This document shows, one piece after another, positions 16,949 through 24,640 of a stretch of 24,640 bases of DNA. The stretch is from an uncultured Campylobacter sp. (lineage in GTDB: Bacteria; Campylobacterota; Campylobacteria; Campylobacterales; Campylobacteraceae): the NCBI RefSeq assembly GCF_963518785.1, contig NZ_CAUQKJ010000014.1:1-24640 (forward strand), read 5' to 3'. The number at the start of each line of letters is the position of its first letter. Within the stretch, counting starts at the first letter, position 1. Made by a program: the position numbers and the translations under genes. Under the pieces are notes generated by a model that was given only the letters and a program-made list of their open reading frames with translations, did not search any database and was not told where the DNA came from.

Positions 16949-17497
16949 ATGAAAAAATTTTTACTCGGCGTCTTTGCGCTATTTTTTGTCGCCTGCTCGC
17001 AAACCAGCAGCGTCATCAGCCTAAATCCATATCTCTCTAAGGCCGATCAGACCGTAAGCGGCAAGTCGGTAAATATCAACGCGATCAACGATCAGCGCGA
17101 AAATCAGATGGTAATCGCCGTTATAAACGACAACGACGGCAAACTCGTCGATGAAGTGCTTTTAAAAAACAATCTCTCGGCGTGGTTCGACAAGGCCTTG
17201 CGCGCGGAGCTTGAGGCTCGCGGCGTAAAGATCGATCCGGCAAGCCCGAATATCGTAACCGTAAATATTAGAAGCATCTCGGCAGCGATCAACGGCTACT
17301 CGAAGGAAAATATGAGCGCAAGAGGCGAGATCGCGATCTCTATCGTGCAGGGCAACAAAACTACGACCAAGCGCGTTTCGCAGGATCAGAGCCAATTTAC
17401 CGCGCTTCGCACGGCTAGATCGCTTAATCCTTTCGTGCAAAGCCTGCTTGGCGACATCGTCAAAAAATCCGCCGATCAAATCATCTTAACGCTTTAG
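16949..17497 (+). CDS. YajG-like lipoprotein (182 aa)
   Basis: MKKFLLGVFALFFVAC is a lipoprotein signal peptide with a lipobox (FVAC), so Cys16 should be lipidated and the mature part periplasmic. The body (VNINAINDQRENQMVIAVI, then DEVLLKNNLSAWFDKALRAELEARGV, then VTVNIRSISAAINGYS) follows the pattern of the YajG lipoprotein family: a short strand with DxR, an amphipathic helix of the WFDKALRAELEARG type, and a beta-rich end. The role of YajG is poorly known. The ATG at 16949 is preferred over an earlier in-frame start because it gives the signal peptide and has a ribosome-binding site. Its stop codon is followed directly by the ATG of the ComF-like gene with no gap, so the two are probably co-transcribed and possibly translationally coupled. 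Confidence 0.82.
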   Translation: MKKFLLGVFALFFVACSQTSSVISLNPYLSKADQTVSGKSVNINAINDQRENQMVIAVINDNDGKLVDEVLLKNNLSAWFDKALRAELEARGVKIDPASPNIVTVNIRSISAAINGYSKENMSARGEIAISIVQGNKTTTKRVSQDQSQFTALRTARSLNPFVQSLLGDIVKKSADQIILTL

Positions 17498-18115
17498 ATG
17501 CGCTGCGTAAATTGCGGCGCGTTTAGCCTGCGCACGATCTGCGCCGCCTGCGCCGCAAATTTAGCCGAATGCCGCCTAAGTATGCGGCAGGTGGAGGGCT
17601 TTAGCGTGTTTTACTACTACGGCTACTCCGAAATTCGAGAGCTCATACTTTCTAAACATCACGAATACGGCGCTGCGGTGCTTGCGCGCATAGCTTCTTT
17701 AAGCCTAGCGAAATTCCCGATTCATCTGCGGCGCGAAATTTATGCAAATCCGCAAAACTACGAAACGTTTAAAACGGACGGAATTTTTAAATTTAACGCC
17801 GTGCCGCTGGATGATGACGCTCGTAGCGGATATTCGCACACGGCGATCTTAGCCCGCGCTCTAAAAAGCGAACTGATTGAGCCGAAATTTCACTGCCTAC
17901 GCGCGCAAAACCGCGTCAAATACACGGGACAGAGTTTGGAATTTCGCCTAAAACACAAGCGAAATTTTAAAATTTTAACCCCGCCGCAATTCCCCGTGAT
18001 CCTGGTAGACGACATCATCACCTCGGGCCTTAGCATGCTGCAAGCGCGCGAGAGCTTGATCGATGGCGGCTTTATGCCCGTGTGCGGCTTGGTTTTAGCT
18101 AATGCAAAAGAATAA
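17498..18115 (+). CDS. ComF-family phosphoribosyltransferase-like protein
   Basis: The 205-residue protein has a zinc-finger-like pair of CxxC motifs (C3/C6 and C15/C18), the ComF-type GYSHTAILARAL (111-122), QSLEFRLKHKRNF (145-157), and the PRPP-loop motif VILVDDIITSG (167-177). ComF proteins are cytoplasmic and help move transforming single-stranded DNA into the cell in several naturally competent bacteria; whether this one does is inference. The ATG abuts the stop of the upstream lipoprotein gene, and no separate ribosome-binding site is obvious, so translation may depend on the upstream gene. The gyrA promoter begins just after its stop. Confidence 0.85.
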   Translation: MRCVNCGAFSLRTICAACAANLAECRLSMRQVEGFSVFYYYGYSEIRELILSKHHEYGAAVLARIASLSLAKFPIHLRREIYANPQNYETFKTDGIFKFNAVPLDDDARSGYSHTAILARALKSELIEPKFHCLRAQNRVKYTGQSLEFRLKHKRNFKILTPPQFPVILVDDIITSGLSMLQARESLIDGGFMPVCGLVLANAKE

Positions 18116-18120
18116 TTCGC

Positions 18121-18149
18121 TATAATCGCTCGTTAAATTTTAAAAGGAT
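18121..18149 (+). promoter_or_regulatory. gyrA promoter and ribosome-binding site
   Basis: A perfect TATAAT sits at 18121-18126, 27 nt before the ATG. AAAAGGAT at 18142-18149 is the ribosome-binding site. No convincing -35 is seen, which is common in this group. The -10 lies only 5 nt after the ComF-like stop. Confidence 0.7.
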
Positions 18150-18153
18150 CTTT

Positions 18154-20898
18154 ATGCAAGAAAATATTTTTGAAAATCAAGAGATCATCGATATAGACGT
18201 CGAAGAATCAATCAAGACGAGCTATCTTGATTACTCGATGAGCGTTATCATCGGTCGCGCGCTACCCGACGCCAGAGACGGCCTAAAGCCGGTGCATAGG
18301 CGAATTTTATATGCGATGAACGATCTTGGCGTGGGCTCTCGCCAGCCATACAAAAAATCCGCTCGTATCGTAGGCGACGTCATCGGTAAATACCATCCGC
18401 ACGGCGATACCGCCGTTTACGATGCACTCGTGCGAATGGCGCAGAGCTTTTCGATGAGAATTCCTTCCGTGGACGGGCAGGGAAACTTCGGATCGATCGA
18501 CGGCGACGGAGCGGCGGCGATGAGATACACCGAAGCGCGTATGACGCCGCTAGCCGAGGAGCTGCTAAAAGACCTGGACAAAGAGACGGTCGATTTTGTG
18601 CCGAACTACGACGAGAGCTTAAACGAGCCCGACGTCCTGCCTGCGCGCGTGCCGAATTTACTGCTTAACGGCTCGAGCGGAATCGCCGTGGGAATGGCGA
18701 CGAATATCCCACCGCACAGCCTAGATGAGCTCGTAGGCGGTCTTTTGATACTGCTTGAGAATAAAAACGCAAGCCTAGAGGAGATAATGGGCGAGATCAA
18801 GGGTCCCGATTTTCCGACCGGCGGCATAATCTACGGCAAAAAGGGGATCATCGAAGCGTATAAAACGGGCAGAGGGCGCGTTAAAATTCGCGCTAAAACC
18901 CATATCGAAAAAAAGGCTAGTAAAGATGTCATCGTAATCGACGAGCTGCCGTATCAAACCAATAAGGCGCGCCTGATCGAGCAGATTGCAGATCTCGTAA
19001 AAGAAAAGCAGATTGAGGGCATCTCCGAAGTGCGCGACGAGAGCGATCGCGACGGAATTCGCGTAGTAATCGAGCTTAAGCGCGACGCGATGAGCGAGAT
19101 CGTACTGAATAATCTATTTAAGCAAACTACGATGGAGGCGACCTTCGGCGTGATAATGCTCGCAATCGACGGCAAAGAGCCGAAGATTTTCACGCTGATA
19201 GAGCTTTTGAAACTGTTTTTGAACCACAGAAAAACCGTCATCATCCGCCGCACGATTTTTGAGCTTCAAAAAGCGCGCGCCAGAGCGCATATCTTGGAGG
19301 GCTTAAAGATCGCGCTAGATAATATCGACGAAGTGATCGACGTGATTAGAAACTCCGCCGATACAAACGTCGCGCGCGAAAATTTAATGAGCAGATTCGG
19401 ACTTAGCGAGGCGCAATCGGGCGCGATTTTGGATATGAGGCTAAGCCGCTTAACGGGACTTGAGCGCGAAAAGATCGAGGAGGAGCTAAAAGAAATTTTA
19501 GCCGAGATCAAGCGGCTTGATGCGATCCTAAAGAGCGAGGAGCTGATTGAAGGTATCATCAAAGATGAGCTTTTAGAGATCAAAGATAAATTTAAATGTC
19601 CGCGCATCACCGAAATCGTCGATGACTACGAGGATATCGACATCGAAGATCTCATCGCGAATGAAAATATGGTCGTTACGATCACTCATCGCGGCTACAT
19701 CAAGCGCGTGCCTAGCAAGACTTACGAGAAGCAAAAGCGCGGCGGCAAGGGGCGCGTGGCGGTCACGACGTACGATGACGACTTCATCGAGAGCTTTTTT
19801 ACGTCCAACACTCACGACACGCTTATGTTTATCACCGACCGCGGGCAGCTTTACTGGCTTAAAGTCTATAAAATTCCTGAGGGTTCGCGTACCGCAAAGG
19901 GCAAGGCGGTAGTAAATTTAATCCAGCTCGGCGCGGACGAAAAGATTATGGCGATCATCCCTACGACCGATTTTGATCCGAGCAAGTCGCTCGTATTTTT
20001 CACTCGCAACGGCATCGTAAAACGCACAAATTTAAGCGAGTTTAAAAACATCCGCTCACTTGGCATCCGCGCTATCAGCCTGGATGAGGACGACACTCTC
20101 GTAACCGCTCTCATCGCTCCAAACAGCGCCGAGGAGATGCAAAACTACAAAGGAGGCGCTCTAAGCGGCGACGATCTGGACGGCGGCGAAGCTGAAGAAA
20201 TTCTAGAGCAGACCGAGCAGGATATTTTGGAGGGAAGCGAGGATGAAATTTCAGATGAAATTTCGCAAGACGAGGGCGCGCAAGAGGGCGAGCCGCAAAG
20301 CGCCAACGAAAATATGCTCTTCATCGCTACGAAAAAGGGAATGTGCCTTAAATTTAATCTAAATAAAATTCGCCAGATGGGGCGCATCGCTCGTGGCGTA
20401 AAGGGGATTAAATTTAAAGAAAAAGGCGACGAGGTCATCGGCGCCGCGTTTATTCTAAGCGATATGCAAGAAATTTTAAGCGTGAGCCAAAAAGGCATCG
20501 GCAAGCGCACGACCGCGAGCGAGTATCGCCTCACAAACCGCGGCGGCAAGGGCGTCATCTGCATGAAGCTCACCAACCGTACGGGCGAGCTCATCGGCGT
20601 CGTGATGGTCGATGAGGAGATGGATCTTATGGCGCTTACTACGAGCGGCAAGATGATCCGCGTGGATATGCAAAGCATCCGCAAAGCGGGCCGCAACACC
20701 AGCGGCGTCATCGTCGTAAATGTCGAGGGCGACGACGTCGTGAGCATCGCGACCTGCCCGAAAGCTGAGGAGGGCGACGAGGGCGAAGCGGACGAGCTTG
20801 CGCAGGATGAAAATTTATTAAATTCAAATTTGGATAGTAAAAATTCGCAGAGCGACGGCCCTAGCGATGAAATTTTAAAAGGAGGAGAGGATGAGTAG
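18154..20898 (+). CDS. gyrA: DNA gyrase subunit A (914 aa), with an acidic insertion
   Basis: GyrA is the DNA-cleaving half of gyrase, which introduces negative supercoils with ATP. The catalytic tyrosine is Y125 (RYTEAR). The quinolone-resistance region reads HPHGDTAVYDALVRMAQ, with Thr86 and Asp90, the unmutated state in Campylobacter. The GyrA box QKRGGKG at 527-533 marks the C-terminal DNA-wrapping domain as gyrase, not topoisomerase IV. The protein is longer than the roughly 860 residues I recall for C. jejuni GyrA. The surplus is an acidic insertion at about 660-719 (for example LEGSEDEISDEISQDEG) between wrapping-domain blades, and an acidic, Asn/Ser-rich tail. The start is fixed by AAAAGGAT 4 nt upstream. 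The last 8 nt overlap asd. Confidence 0.98.
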   Translation: MQENIFENQEIIDIDVEESIKTSYLDYSMSVIIGRALPDARDGLKPVHRRILYAMNDLGVGSRQPYKKSARIVGDVIGKYHPHGDTAVYDALVRMAQSFSMRIPSVDGQGNFGSIDGDGAAAMRYTEARMTPLAEELLKDLDKETVDFVPNYDESLNEPDVLPARVPNLLLNGSSGIAVGMATNIPPHSLDELVGGLLILLENKNASLEEIMGEIKGPDFPTGGIIYGKKGIIEAYKTGRGRVKIRAKTHIEKKASKDVIVIDELPYQTNKARLIEQIADLVKEKQIEGISEVRDESDRDGIRVVIELKRDAMSEIVLNNLFKQTTMEATFGVIMLAIDGKEPKIFTLIELLKLFLNHRKTVIIRRTIFELQKARARAHILEGLKIALDNIDEVIDVIRNSADTNVARENLMSRFGLSEAQSGAILDMRLSRLTGLEREKIEEELKEILAEIKRLDAILKSEELIEGIIKDELLEIKDKFKCPRITEIVDDYEDIDIEDLIANENMVVTITHRGYIKRVPSKTYEKQKRGGKGRVAVTTYDDDFIESFFTSNTHDTLMFITDRGQLYWLKVYKIPEGSRTAKGKAVVNLIQLGADEKIMAIIPTTDFDPSKSLVFFTRNGIVKRTNLSEFKNIRSLGIRAISLDEDDTLVTALIAPNSAEEMQNYKGGALSGDDLDGGEAEEILEQTEQDILEGSEDEISDEISQDEGAQEGEPQSANENMLFIATKKGMCLKFNLNKIRQMGRIARGVKGIKFKEKGDEVIGAAFILSDMQEILSVSQKGIGKRTTASEYRLTNRGGKGVICMKLTNRTGELIGVVMVDEEMDLMALTTSGKMIRVDMQSIRKAGRNTSGVIVVNVEGDDVVSIATCPKAEEGDEGEADELAQDENLLNSNLDSKNSQSDGPSDEILKGGEDE

Positions 20899-21922
20899 TT
20901 ACAATATCGCCATCGTAGGCGCTACCGGCGCCGTAGGCGAGGAGATTTTGCGCGTCTTAGACGAGATGAACTTCCCCGTAAAGGACATACTGCCGCTTGC
21001 AAGCGCAAAGAGCGCGGGCGAGAAGGTGGAATTCCGCGGCAAAGAATACGTCGTGAGGGAGCTAACGGACAGCACCTTCGACGAAAACGAGATTGACATC
21101 GCATTTTTTAGCGCGGGTGGCTCTATTTCGGCGCATTACGTGCCATTTGCTGCGGCAAGCGGCGCAGTGGTGATAGATAACACGAGCCACTTTCGTATGC
21201 AAGAAAATGTCCCGCTCGTAGTGCCCGAGTGTAATCCTCAGGATATAAAGCTATGGGAAGAGACAGGCATCATCGCTAATCCAAACTGCTCAACTATCCA
21301 GATGGTTCAAATTCTTAAGCCGCTTGATGACGCGTTTGATATCGAGCGCGTAGATGTAAGCACCTACCAGGCGACGAGCGGTGCAGGTAAAGAGGGTATG
21401 AGCGAGCTTGTAGAGCAGTTACAGCAGTTTTTCGCTTTTAAGCTTGATGAGTGCGAGCCGAAGGTTTTCCCGCATCAGATCGCGATGAATGTCATCCCGC
21501 ACATCGACGTGTTTTTGGACAACGACTACACCAAAGAAGAGATGAAGATGGTGAACGAAACGCAGAAAATTTTGCATAAAAACTTCGCCGTTTCGGCTAC
21601 CTGCGTGCGCGTGCCGGTACTTCGCAGCCACAGCGAGGCGATCACGATTAAATTTAAAAAGGATTTCGAGATTAGCCGCGTGCGCGAAATTTTAAGAAAC
21701 GCGCCTAGTATCGTGCTCGTAGACGATCCGAGCAAAAATGAGTACCCGATGCCGCTGCTTTCGAGCGATACGAACGAAACCTACGTCGGCAGGCTTCGCA
21801 GGGACAATTTCGACGATAAAATTCTGCATCTTTGGTGCAGCGCCGATCAAATCCGCGTCGGAGCGGCTACGAACGCCGTGCGCATCGCGCTTCGCTGGAT
21901 AGATATGCAGCAAGATAAGTAA
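20891..21922 (+). CDS. asd: Aspartate-semialdehyde dehydrogenase
   Basis: Asd reduces aspartyl phosphate to aspartate semialdehyde with NADPH, the shared step toward lysine, diaminopimelate for peptidoglycan, threonine and methionine. The 343 residues are of normal length. The NADPH-binding GATGAVG is at 10-16, the catalytic cysteine is C133 in NPNCSTIQM, a conserved TSGAGKEG lies at 162-169, and the catalytic-type RSH motif is at 245-247. The ATG overlaps the gyrA end by 8 nt (ATGAGTAG). A very strong AAAAGGAGG (20877-20885), inside gyrA, serves as its ribosome-binding site, so asd is expected on the gyrA transcript. No internal promoter was seen. Confidence 0.97.
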   Translation: MSSYNIAIVGATGAVGEEILRVLDEMNFPVKDILPLASAKSAGEKVEFRGKEYVVRELTDSTFDENEIDIAFFSAGGSISAHYVPFAAASGAVVIDNTSHFRMQENVPLVVPECNPQDIKLWEETGIIANPNCSTIQMVQILKPLDDAFDIERVDVSTYQATSGAGKEGMSELVEQLQQFFAFKLDECEPKVFPHQIAMNVIPHIDVFLDNDYTKEEMKMVNETQKILHKNFAVSATCVRVPVLRSHSEAITIKFKKDFEISRVREILRNAPSIVLVDDPSKNEYPMPLLSSDTNETYVGRLRRDNFDDKILHLWCSADQIRVGAATNAVRIALRWIDMQQDK

Positions 21923-22227
21923 GATAAATTTAGCAGAGTTGCCGAGACTTTGTGCGCGGATACGGTTGCGCGCGCGGTTTCGGCGCCGGGGTCTGGCGAA
22001 TAAAATTTGCAAATCAGCCTAGTTAAAATTTAACGCCGCGAGCTGAAATTTTGTGCCTTTAACCTGGCGCAAAATTTTAAAGACTCAAACGGGCGCGATC
22101 AAAAGAGATAAATTTACGCGATTGTAAACGAGCGTAAATTTAAAAGGGCGCTTCGGCATAGAGCGGTTTTTAAATTTATACGTCCGTTTGCGGAGCGGCT
22201 AATCCTGAATTAAAATTTAAGGAAAAA
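21923..22227. other. 305-bp spacer with two long inverted repeats
   Basis: No gene. Hairpin 1: 22046-22057 pairs with 22066-22077 (12 bp, one G-T wobble, 8-nt loop). Hairpin 2: TAAATTTACGC (22109-22119) pairs perfectly with GCGTAAATTTA (22132-22142) around a 12-nt loop. Neither is followed by a real T tract, so neither is a classic terminator. Hairpin 1 could still end the asd transcript. AAGG at 22219-22222 serves the next gene. Confidence 0.6.
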
Positions 22228-22719
22228 ATGAAAGCTATATTTGAAAAATTTTTACTTTGCAGCAAATTTTTAGCCCTCCTGCCAGTGCTTTTTTGTATCG
22301 CGGCAGGCGCGGCGATATTTGTGACGGCAAGCTACGAAATCTGTTCGGCGCTCTATAAAATCGTAAAATTTTTTCTAGCTCCGCAGAGCGAGCGAGTGTT
22401 TTACGTCGATATTTTAAGCGAGATAATAACGGCGATCGATCTGTATCTGGTCGCTATCGTGCTGCTAATCTTCGTATTTGGAATTTATGAGCTGTTTATC
22501 GACGAGTTTGTGGATCTGAATTTGCAAGTTTTAAAGATCGCCTCGCTCGAGGAGCTGAAGCATAAACTCGGCAGCGTCATCATAATGGTGCTCGTAGTGG
22601 ATTTTTTCAAGAGAATTTTGCACGCCGATTTTACTACCCCTTTGGATATGCTTCTGCTCGCAGGGGCTATCTTCGCGGTTTGTTTGGCTTTGTATATTTT
22701 GAGTAAATTTAAAGGATAA
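22228..22719 (+). CDS. UPF0114 (YqhA-like) inner-membrane protein (163 aa)
   Basis: A small membrane protein with hydrophobic segments at about 12-33, 66-90, 113-130 and 139-158. The order of a first helix after EKFLLCSKF, a second helix ending FGIYELFIDEF, then the connecting ASLEELKHKLGSVIIMVLVVDFFKRIL and a last helix matches the UPF0114/YqhA family in layout and length. The molecular role of the family is not established as far as I know. The start has AAGG 5 nt upstream. The stop is 2 nt before hemE, whose ribosome-binding site overlaps the end of this gene, so the two are probably one operon. Confidence 0.85.
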   Translation: MKAIFEKFLLCSKFLALLPVLFCIAAGAAIFVTASYEICSALYKIVKFFLAPQSERVFYVDILSEIITAIDLYLVAIVLLIFVFGIYELFIDEFVDLNLQVLKIASLEELKHKLGSVIIMVLVVDFFKRILHADFTTPLDMLLLAGAIFAVCLALYILSKFKG

Positions 22720-22721
22720 AA

Positions 22722-23768
22722 ATGGTTTTCATCGACGCATGCTTCGGCAAAGAGACCCCATACACGCCCATTTGGATGATGCGCCAGGCGGGGCGCTACC
22801 TGCCGCAATACATGGCGGTACGCGAGAGGGCGGGCGATTTTTTGAGCCTGTGCCGCGACTACCGAGCCGCAAGCGAGGTGACGATCCAGCCCGTGGAGAT
22901 TTTGGGCGTCGATGCGGCGATACTTTTTAGCGATATTTTGGTAGTGCCGATGCAGATGGGGATGGATCTGCGCTTCGAAGCGGGCGAGGGGCCGCGCTTT
23001 AGCGATCCGATCCGCTCTCAGGGCGATCTGGCGCGCCTAGATCCGCAAAAGGCCGCGGCGGAGCTTGGATACGTTTATGATACGATCTCGCTTACTCGCT
23101 CGCGCCTTGCCGCGGACAAAGCGCTCATCGGCTTTTGCGGCGCGCCGTGGACGATCGCTACCTATATGATCGAGGGCGGCAGCAGCAAAAATTACGCCGT
23201 TTGCAAAAGGATGCTCTACGAAAATCCGCAGCTTCTGCATGAAATTTTGCGCCTCGTTACGGAGGCGACGAAGCTTTATCTAGCGCGCCAGATCGGCTCG
23301 GGTGTCGATGCGGTGCAGATCTTCGATAGCTGGGCGGGCGCGCTGGAGCCGAGCGCGTACGAGGAGTTCGGCTGGCGATACATCCTAGAAATCACGGAAT
23401 TTTTAAAGGCGAAATTCCCGCATATCCCGCTCATCGTCTTTGCCAAGGGCACGGGCGCACAGATGTCGCGGCTGAGCCGTATCGCGGAGCAGCGAGGCGA
23501 GGCGAGCTTTGACGTATGGGGCGTGGATTGGAGCACTCCGATTGAGCTTGCGCGCGAGCAGCTCGAGGGCAAATTTACGCTTCAGGGCAACCTGGAGCCG
23601 ATGCGGCTATACGACCGCGGCGCGATAGAATCGGGCGTGTGCGAGATTTTAGCGTCGATGAAGGGTGCCGCGCATATCTTTAATCTAGGGCATGGAATTT
23701 TGCCCGACGTAAGCGTGCAAAACGCCAAATATCTGGTGGATCTGGTACACGAGCTAAGCGCGCGCTGA
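22722..23768 (+). CDS. hemE: Uroporphyrinogen decarboxylase
   Basis: HemE removes four carboxyl groups from uroporphyrinogen III to give coproporphyrinogen III in cytoplasmic haem synthesis. The family signature RQAGRY is at 21-26. The conserved ILFSDILVVP includes D71, equivalent to the active-site Asp of the family. GAPWTIATYMIEGGSSK and a C-terminal FNLGHGILPDV are also typical. The 348 residues are close to the usual length. The ATG at 22722 has AAAGGA at 22711-22716, which overlaps the stop region of the yqhA-like gene, indicating co-transcription. No terminator was found after the stop. Confidence 0.97.
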   Translation: MVFIDACFGKETPYTPIWMMRQAGRYLPQYMAVRERAGDFLSLCRDYRAASEVTIQPVEILGVDAAILFSDILVVPMQMGMDLRFEAGEGPRFSDPIRSQGDLARLDPQKAAAELGYVYDTISLTRSRLAADKALIGFCGAPWTIATYMIEGGSSKNYAVCKRMLYENPQLLHEILRLVTEATKLYLARQIGSGVDAVQIFDSWAGALEPSAYEEFGWRYILEITEFLKAKFPHIPLIVFAKGTGAQMSRLSRIAEQRGEASFDVWGVDWSTPIELAREQLEGKFTLQGNLEPMRLYDRGAIESGVCEILASMKGAAHIFNLGHGILPDVSVQNAKYLVDLVHELSAR

Positions 23769-24258
23769 AACCGGATTTTGCGATAGCCTGTTTGCAGCGC
23801 GTCGCTGTGAAATTTTATAGAGCCGTAATTTAAAATTTCATTCGCCAGGGTCAGCCTGCTTTGCTTCTGCGCGATCCTGCCGCTACAATAAAATTTCAAA
23901 TTTCACGCCGCTAAAACAGCGCGCAGAACGCAAAGCTCTAAATTTTAAAATTTAGCCGCAGTTTGAAATCTTTTTACGTCGAGCGAAGGCTTAAAATTTT
24001 ACGCGCTATGTATGCGGCGACGTAAAATACCGCGAGCTTCGAGTTTAAATTTAGCCCGCGCCTTAAATTTATAGCTCGCGCGCCCTAAATTTAAGGATAA
24101 ATTCAAAGCTCTAAGTTTAAAATTTTGCCGTAGCGGGGCGGAGCGCAGAAGTGAAATTTCGCATAAAAGCGGCGCCGAATTTCAGCGCGCGGAAGTGAAA
24201 TTTAAAGCAAAATTCTGCGCGCAAGCAAACTCCCGCAAATCAAATCATCGGAGTAAAA
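23769..24258. other. 490-bp spacer rich in RAATTY, no gene seen
   Basis: No intact frame with a ribosome-binding site. RAATTY words recur through most of the spacer, for example around 23888-24000, 24042-24075 and 24152-24212. A GAAGTGAAATTT word occurs twice near 24150 and 24190, in GC-rich surroundings. GGAG at 24250-24253 precedes the ATG at 24259. No clear promoter or terminator could be chosen. Confidence 0.55.
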
Positions 24259-24640
24259 ATGAGATATATTTTCGGGCCCGTGACCTCGCGTAGGTTCGGG
24301 CGCAGCCTCGGCATCGATCTGAGCCCGCAGCGCAAGCAGTGCAACTTCAACTGCGTCTATTGCGAGCTGGGCGCGGGCAAGCCGGTAAGCGCGATGAGCG
24401 AGCCCTGTGAGATCGGCCCGGTCATCGCCGAGCTGAAAACCGCGCTGCAAAGCCACGCGGGTATTGACGTCATCACGATCACGGCAAACGGTGAGCCTAC
24501 GCTACATCCGCGCTTTGCCGAGCTCGTGGACGCACTAAAGGCGCTGAACCTGCCGCAGAAGCTGCTTGTGCTCTCAAACGGCTCGCTCGTCCGCGAAAAC
24601 AGCGCAACCCTAGCGAAGCTTGATATCTGCAAATTTTCGC
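24259..24640 (+). CDS. Radical SAM protein, COG0731 type, 5' part only
   Basis: The 127 codons present begin MRYIFGPVTSRRFGRSLGID and carry the iron-sulfur cluster motif CxxxCxxC as C28, C32 and C35 (QCNFNCVYCELG). The later TITANGEPTLHPRF resembles the SAM-binding GEPT motif. The opening and the cluster match the radical SAM group annotated as wyosine-synthetase-like (COG0731), which binds SAM and a 4Fe-4S cluster. The actual substrate in Campylobacter is unknown. The ATG has GGAG 5 nt upstream. The gene runs off the right edge of the window. Confidence 0.88.
   Translation, partial: MRYIFGPVTSRRFGRSLGIDLSPQRKQCNFNCVYCELGAGKPVSAMSEPCEIGPVIAELKTALQSHAGIDVITITANGEPTLHPRFAELVDALKALNLPQKLLVLSNGSLVRENSATLAKLDICKFS

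Noticed and set aside
22109..22142. Rho-independent terminator of asd
   Set aside because: The stem is perfect but is followed by AAAGGGCG with no T run.

Overview
The window looks like a chromosomal segment of a Campylobacter (Campylobacterota). LepA, Prs, DnaX, GyrA, Asd, UPF0114/YqhA, HemE and a COG0731-type radical SAM protein all read as Campylobacter-like, and GyrA carries the Thr86/Asp90 pair usual for the genus. The housekeeping genes are rather GC-rich for Campylobacter, which suggests an oral, higher-GC species of the C. gracilis/showae/rectus kind. This species guess is inference.

Layout. Positions 1-88 are a pure 8-bp tandem array, followed by a small hairpin. Positions 319-6615 hold one AT-richer gene for a 2098-residue secreted protein of unknown function, closed by a strong terminator. 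lepA follows (7235-9031, TTG start), then a decayed gene with five lesions (9661-10363), a short-period repeat array (10399-10566), a minus-strand membrane protein (10577-11326) and a divergent small lipoprotein (11634-12152). prs and dnaX lie on the minus strand (12953-13882 and 14603-16855). Divergent from dnaX runs a plus-strand series: a YajG-like lipoprotein, a ComF-like phosphoribosyltransferase, gyrA and asd (16949-21922), and then a yqhA-like gene with hemE (22228-23768). The window ends inside a radical SAM gene (24259 onward).

How the genes relate. Most are unconnected core functions: translation elongation, PRPP synthesis, replication clamp loading, DNA supercoiling, the Asp-family amino acid branch point and haem synthesis. 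Tight junctions (lipoprotein/comF-like with no gap, gyrA/asd with an 8-nt overlap, yqhA/hemE 2 nt apart) suggest shared transcripts.

The most unusual property lies between the genes. About 4 kb is long spacer packed with the hexamer RAATTY (AAATTT, GAATTT, AAATTC, GAATTC), often at regular 14-15, 18-20 or 24 bp steps. The 15-bp phasing also occurs inside the dnaX coding sequence, where it encodes an Asn/Ser/Gln-rich linker. RAATTY is the methylation motif tied to self-DNA recognition during transformation of C. jejuni, so these arrays are candidate DNA-uptake or methylation-mark clusters. The giant secreted protein and the decayed gene are the other items of interest.
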